DNA of 64,000 nt from Smittia aterrima. Lineage: Eukaryota; Arthropoda; Insecta; Diptera; Chironomidae. Within the stretch, counting starts at the first letter, position 1. The number at the start of each line of letters is the position of its first letter. The position numbers were made by a program, and so were the translations under genes. The DNA is taken from contig CP093831.1 of NCBI GenBank assembly GCA_033063855.1, positions 4,340,001 to 4,404,000 of the forward strand, given 5' to 3'. Below, piece after piece: positions 61,180 through 64,000 of the stretch. The notes under the pieces were generated by a model. The model saw only the letters and a list, made by a program, of their open reading frames with translations, did no database searches and was not told the DNA's origin.

Positions 61180-61488
61180 ATGGACGACCAAAATATTCTT
61201 GTTGCATCTTCCTCATGTAAAAGCTGTTACTCTTCAAAGTTGCTTCTTCGTGTTATTCTGGGAAACATTTTTTTGCTCGTTCTCTTTTTGGCGGCGATGA
61301 TTGTTTTGGTTGCTTTGGTGAGTCAATGACTTGTTATCGCAAGCGTGAAACTAATTGAATTTGAATTACAGTATACAAGCGACATTTACAGCAACATCAA
61401 TTGGTTCAATGCAGTAGGAACCTATTATTATTATTACGAATACATCCCTGATATGATGAATAAAATTCCAAATATTCTTCCTTATTAA
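61180..61488 (+). CDS. Small single-pass membrane protein, array subtype A, 84 aa
   Basis: Exons 61180-61317 and 61372-61488, intron phase 0 with GTGAGT donor. The N-terminus MDDQNILVASSSCKSCYSSK is followed by a basic residue and one membrane helix (about 24-46, ILGNIFLLVLFLAAMIVLVAL). The intron falls exactly at the helix end. The second exon gives a short Tyr/Asn-rich tail (GTYYYYYEY). Positive charges before the helix predict N-in, C-out. The same 46-codon first exon occurs in the gene at 62445, making them paralogs. I recognise no known family. Confidence 0.8.
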
Positions 61489-61738
61489 AGAAAATGAAAT
61501 AAAATTTAATTTCTTTGTTTGAAACAAAGCTTGAGCTTTAATTACTTCCCAAGTATTTTTACTAAGAATTTCTTTAGGTTCGTAATTTGCGATTTATGAT
61601 AAACACGAATTGTTTCGCTGATAAGATAATTTTCGCTACGTCGTTTGCTAGAAAACTGAACAGAACTTCAGTTAAAGCTAAACCATCAAAGTGAGAGGAT
61701 CGATAATAAAAATTATTTGTGTCGCAAATTGATTCAAA

Positions 61739-62070
61739 ATGTTTAATGGTTGCACGAAACTTTTCCCGGAACGCAGTTATGCGCCGCTGACACCTTCAAA
61801 CTCGTGCGGCAAACAGCACAATTCGTATCTTTTGTGCTCAATCGCATTTCTTCTCGTTATCATCAACATCGTGATCGCTACAGCCATTGTTGTTGCGGCC
61901 ATTGTAAGTTTTATTGAATTATTTTCATTTGATAATTCATTTTGTTTTTGTTTCAGTTTTTCATGGAAATCCATCAAAACCAGGAAGATTTGCAAGAAAA
62001 GCAACATGACTTCATGTCGAAATTGACAACTGAAATTCAGAAAAAGTTTGACTATTATTACTATCACTAG
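61739..62070 (+). CDS. Small single-pass membrane protein, array subtype B, 92 aa
   Basis: Exons 61739-61903 and 61957-62070, phase-0 intron after AAI at the helix end. N-terminal MFNGCTKLFPERSYAPLTPS is longer than in other members, then NSCGKQHNSYLLCSIAFLLV starts the helix. Exon 2 begins FFMEIHQNQEDLQEKQHDFM and ends YYYYH. It shares NSCGK, LLCSIA and FF(M/I)EIHxxQE with 63109-63450. A GATA pair GCTGATAAGATAA (about 61618) lies upstream. No known family recognised. Confidence 0.8.
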
Positions 62071-62257
62071 GCTAAATGTCACACAGCTCACAAATGTTTC
62101 TCCTAAAATGATTTCCTAAAAGAAATGAATAAAAACTTTTTATTAAAAAGAAATGTCGAATTTTTCACTTTTTTAACAACAATTTGGTTTTGTTAGGCTC
62201 ACGAATCGACAAATAAATTTTCTGATGATTAAACTAATTCATATTTTGATGAAATAT

Positions 62258-62439
62258 TCTTATCAGTGCGAATATCTTCAACAACTCAGGACGCAGGTAC
62301 TTCTAGAGATAAGAGCGAATCGTTATTCACACGATTTCTTATCGCTAAGCGAAATAGTTCAACTTTGAGCAGTCAGAACGAATAAAACATTCAAAGAGGC
62401 AACAACGTTTATTAATTAATTAAATTGTGAAATATTTCT
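62258..62439 (+). promoter_or_regulatory. Repeated array promoter, copy 1
   Basis: Contains TTATCAGTGCGAATATCT (from 62260), GATAAG and TTATC sites, an initiator-like AGCAGTCAGAACG (62368-62380), GAGGCAACAACGTTT (62396-62410) and AATTGTGAAATATTTCT (62423-62439), ending 6 bp before the ATG at 62445. The same blocks recur in the same order at 63591-63734. Confidence 0.7.
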
Positions 62440-62444
62440 TGACA

Positions 62445-62812
62445 ATGGATGCACAAAACATTCTTCATGAATCTTCATTTTGCAAGAAGTGCTACACTTC
62501 AAAGTTGAAACTTTGGTTCATTTTCGTAAATCTTTTCTTATTCGGGATCTTGTTGGCATCAGCAATCGTCCTGGTCACTTTGGTGAGTTTATAAATTTCT
62601 CTGCATAATTTAAAAGCTAATTGTGAATTGTTTTCCAGTACATGGTCGACATTCTCGACAACCAGAATCAAGTGCTTCACGACACATGGAGACGCGACGA
62701 AGTAATGCAACTCATCGAAAAAGTGCCGAATTTTGTTCGAACAACAACCGCATACCCAACAGAAGCTCCAACACCAGCTCCCACTGAACCCACTTACCAA
62801 GATTGGGCTTAA
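62445..62812 (+). CDS. Small single-pass membrane protein, array subtype A, 103 aa
   Basis: Exons 62445-62582 and 62639-62812; the first exon has the same 46-codon length and phase-0 GTGAGT donor as 61180-61317. N-terminus MDAQNILHESSFCKKCYTSK aligns with that paralog (MDxQNIL, SS, CKxCYxSK). The helix is WFIFVNLFLFGILLASAIVL. The outer part is YMVDILDNQNQVLHDTWRRD then a Thr/Pro-rich tail (YPTEAPTPAPTEPTYQDWA), a possible O-glycosylated stalk not present in the paralog. Preceded by the GATA-rich array promoter. Function unknown. Confidence 0.8.
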
Positions 62813-63108
62813 AATTTAACAACAAAACTGTTTAATCATGAAAATTTAAAATAAAATTTCAATTTTCTTTAGAAATCTGAAAGTAATCAAATCAGCAAAT
62901 TAATACGACGCAAAATCATGAACTCAATTGTTTTGAAGCAATGTGAATCATCGTTTTATAAACTGATTAGATATCTTATCAACGTGAATAATTTCGTTAT
63001 TACTTACACAAGTTGGAAAGAGTTTTAATTGGAGATAAATCGCCGAAGTGAAAAGACCAAAAATCGATCACTAAATAAAAAAAGATTTAAAAGAATTAAA
63101 GTTTAACA

Positions 63109-63450
63109 ATGGACAACAGAAACATTTTGGCTAAACCGAATTCGTGTGGCAAAGGTCACCGTTCGAATCTTTTCTGCTCAATCGCAGTTCTTCTCGTTAT
63201 CGTTAACATTGTGATGATTGTTTCGATTATTTTGGCTGCTCTGGTGAGTTTAAAGAAATAATTTTCAACGAATGACTAAATTAATTTTTTTTCTCAGTTT
63301 TTCATTGAAATCCATCACACTCAGGAAAATGTCAACAGCAAATATTTTTCATTTTTGGATAATTTGAAAAAGGATTTTTGCAATAAAATTGGCTACTTAG
63401 ATCGTGACACCGATAGCAGTTTATATTACACTTGTCGTCGTAATTATTGA
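63109..63450 (+). CDS. Small single-pass membrane protein, array subtype B, 95 aa
   Basis: Exons 63109-63243 and 63298-63450, phase-0 intron at the helix end. MDNRNILAKPNSCGKGHRSN precedes the helix (LFCSIAVLLVIVNIVMIVSI), and exon 2 starts FFIEIHHTQENVNSKYFSFL. The tail has two cysteines (DFCNKIGYL and YYTCRRNY) that could pair outside the cell. CCGAAGTGAAAAGACC (63043-63058) lies upstream and recurs before the next gene. Paralog of 61739-62070 and 63952-64000. Confidence 0.8.
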
Positions 63451-63951
63451 TTCATTTAAGTCGAAGAGAGCGATAATAAAATCTTTGTTACAATAAGTTA
63501 AAAAAGTTTATTGCACGAAAAAGTTCATTGTTTTGATACGTTGCCCTGAGGAGTTTCACGGAGTTTCATATCAGTGTTCATTTTAGTGTTTCTTATCAGT
63601 GCGAATATCTTTTATCAGGACACAATCATTGCTCGTGATAAGAAATATTTATTCTCAAGCAGTCAGAACGTTTGAACAATTTGAAGAGGCAACAACGTTT
63701 TAAATTTAATTTAAGCAAATTGTGAAATATTTCTAATTCTTGAAAGTTCATCATAAAATTTTTGTTATTAAATTAGTAAATTGATACGAGGCAAAATCAA
63801 ATAATTCAAAGTTTGGTGAATCATTTTCTGCAATAAGGGAAAGCTAAAAAGATAACTTATCAATGTAAATATTTTCATAATTTTTCGTGAACAAAAATTT
63901 AGTCGTCAATATCAGATAAACCCCCGAAGTGAAAAGACCTAAACTCGAGCA
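63451..63951 (+). other. Array spacer: promoter copy 2 and 3' flank of a missing subtype A gene
   Basis: 63591-63734 repeats the subtype A promoter blocks (62258-62439). It is followed directly, from about 63735-63800, by sequence matching the 3' flank after the subtype A gene (AAATTGATACGAGGCAAAAT versus AAATTAATACGACGCAAAAT at about 62895). The subtype A coding region between them is absent. CCGAAGTGAAAAGACC recurs at 63924-63939 before the next gene. Confidence 0.65.
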
Positions 63952-64000
63952 ATGGACGACAGAAACCTTTTGATCAAACCGAATTCATGCGGTAAAAGTC
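63952..64000 (+). CDS. Small membrane protein, array subtype B, cut by window end
   Basis: The visible 16 codons, MDDRNLLIKPNSCGKS, match subtype B at 63109 (MDNRNILAKPNSCGKG). The promoter blocks upstream also match. The array therefore continues beyond the window. Confidence 0.75.
   Translation, partial: MDDRNLLIKPNSCGKS

Noticed and set aside
1..64000. CRISPR arrays, operons, riboswitches, prophage or integrase sites
   Set aside because: Introns, TATA/initiator promoters and gene content are those of an insect nuclear genome; no regularly spaced repeats or bacterial genes were seen.

Overview
The window is nuclear DNA from an insect, most likely a dipteran and plausibly a nematoceran such as a chironomid midge. 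That placement is an inference from AT-rich non-coding DNA, short GT-AG introns (mostly about 50-110 bp), TATA plus TCAGTT initiator promoters, an RR-1 cuticle protein and insect-type gene families. There are no operons, no prokaryotic features and no CRISPR array. Exon models were built by hand from splice sites, reading phase and family motifs; every exon chain reported keeps an open frame across its junctions.

Layout: 1-11441 has no supported exon and probably lies inside a very long first intron of the integrin alpha (PS1/laminin-receptor type) gene, whose visible exons run 11442-17931 (+). 17932-21787 is gene-poor, with remnants of a minus-strand LTR retroelement (an Env-like fragment, diverged AATAAAG repeats) and an unidentified ORF. 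A small secreted protein gene follows (21788-22126, +).

22167-27163 is a recent tandem segmental duplication. It carries two acid-lipase genes (minus strand, five exons each, 91% identical over the last 198 residues). The duplication also copied the 3' tail of the neighbouring SLC16 transporter gene. Each copy later received its own insertion of a repeat family marked by a GGGCGGC hairpin. The paralogous copy shows each empty site, and one insertion separates TATA from the initiator of lipase B.

27089-32708 holds two tandem SLC16 (monocarboxylate transporter-like) genes on the minus strand. A p68-type DEAD-box RNA helicase (minus) spans 33345-40859, with a 4.2-kb last intron. Cyclin H (41285-42487, minus) and a cyclic-nucleotide-gated-channel-like gene (42600-44396, plus) are head to head, 112 bp apart. 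A TPR/MYND/SET (SMYD-type) gene (45147-46682, plus) converges on an RR-1 cuticle protein (47234-48627, minus). A 976-residue secreted Pro/Thr/Gln-rich protein (50919-53952, minus) is followed by about 6 kb without supported genes, then an isolated tRNA-Gly(TCC) at 60016-60087.

The right end, 61180-64000, is a tandem array of small one-pass membrane proteins of two alternating subtypes. All share a phase-0 intron at the end of the membrane segment and GATA-rich repeated promoters. One unit keeps its promoter and 3' flank but has lost the gene between them. I recognise no known family for this array, and it is the best candidate here for something undescribed. The genes do not form one pathway; clustering reflects tandem duplication (lipases, SLC16 pair, small membrane proteins) and shared promoters (cyclin H/channel).
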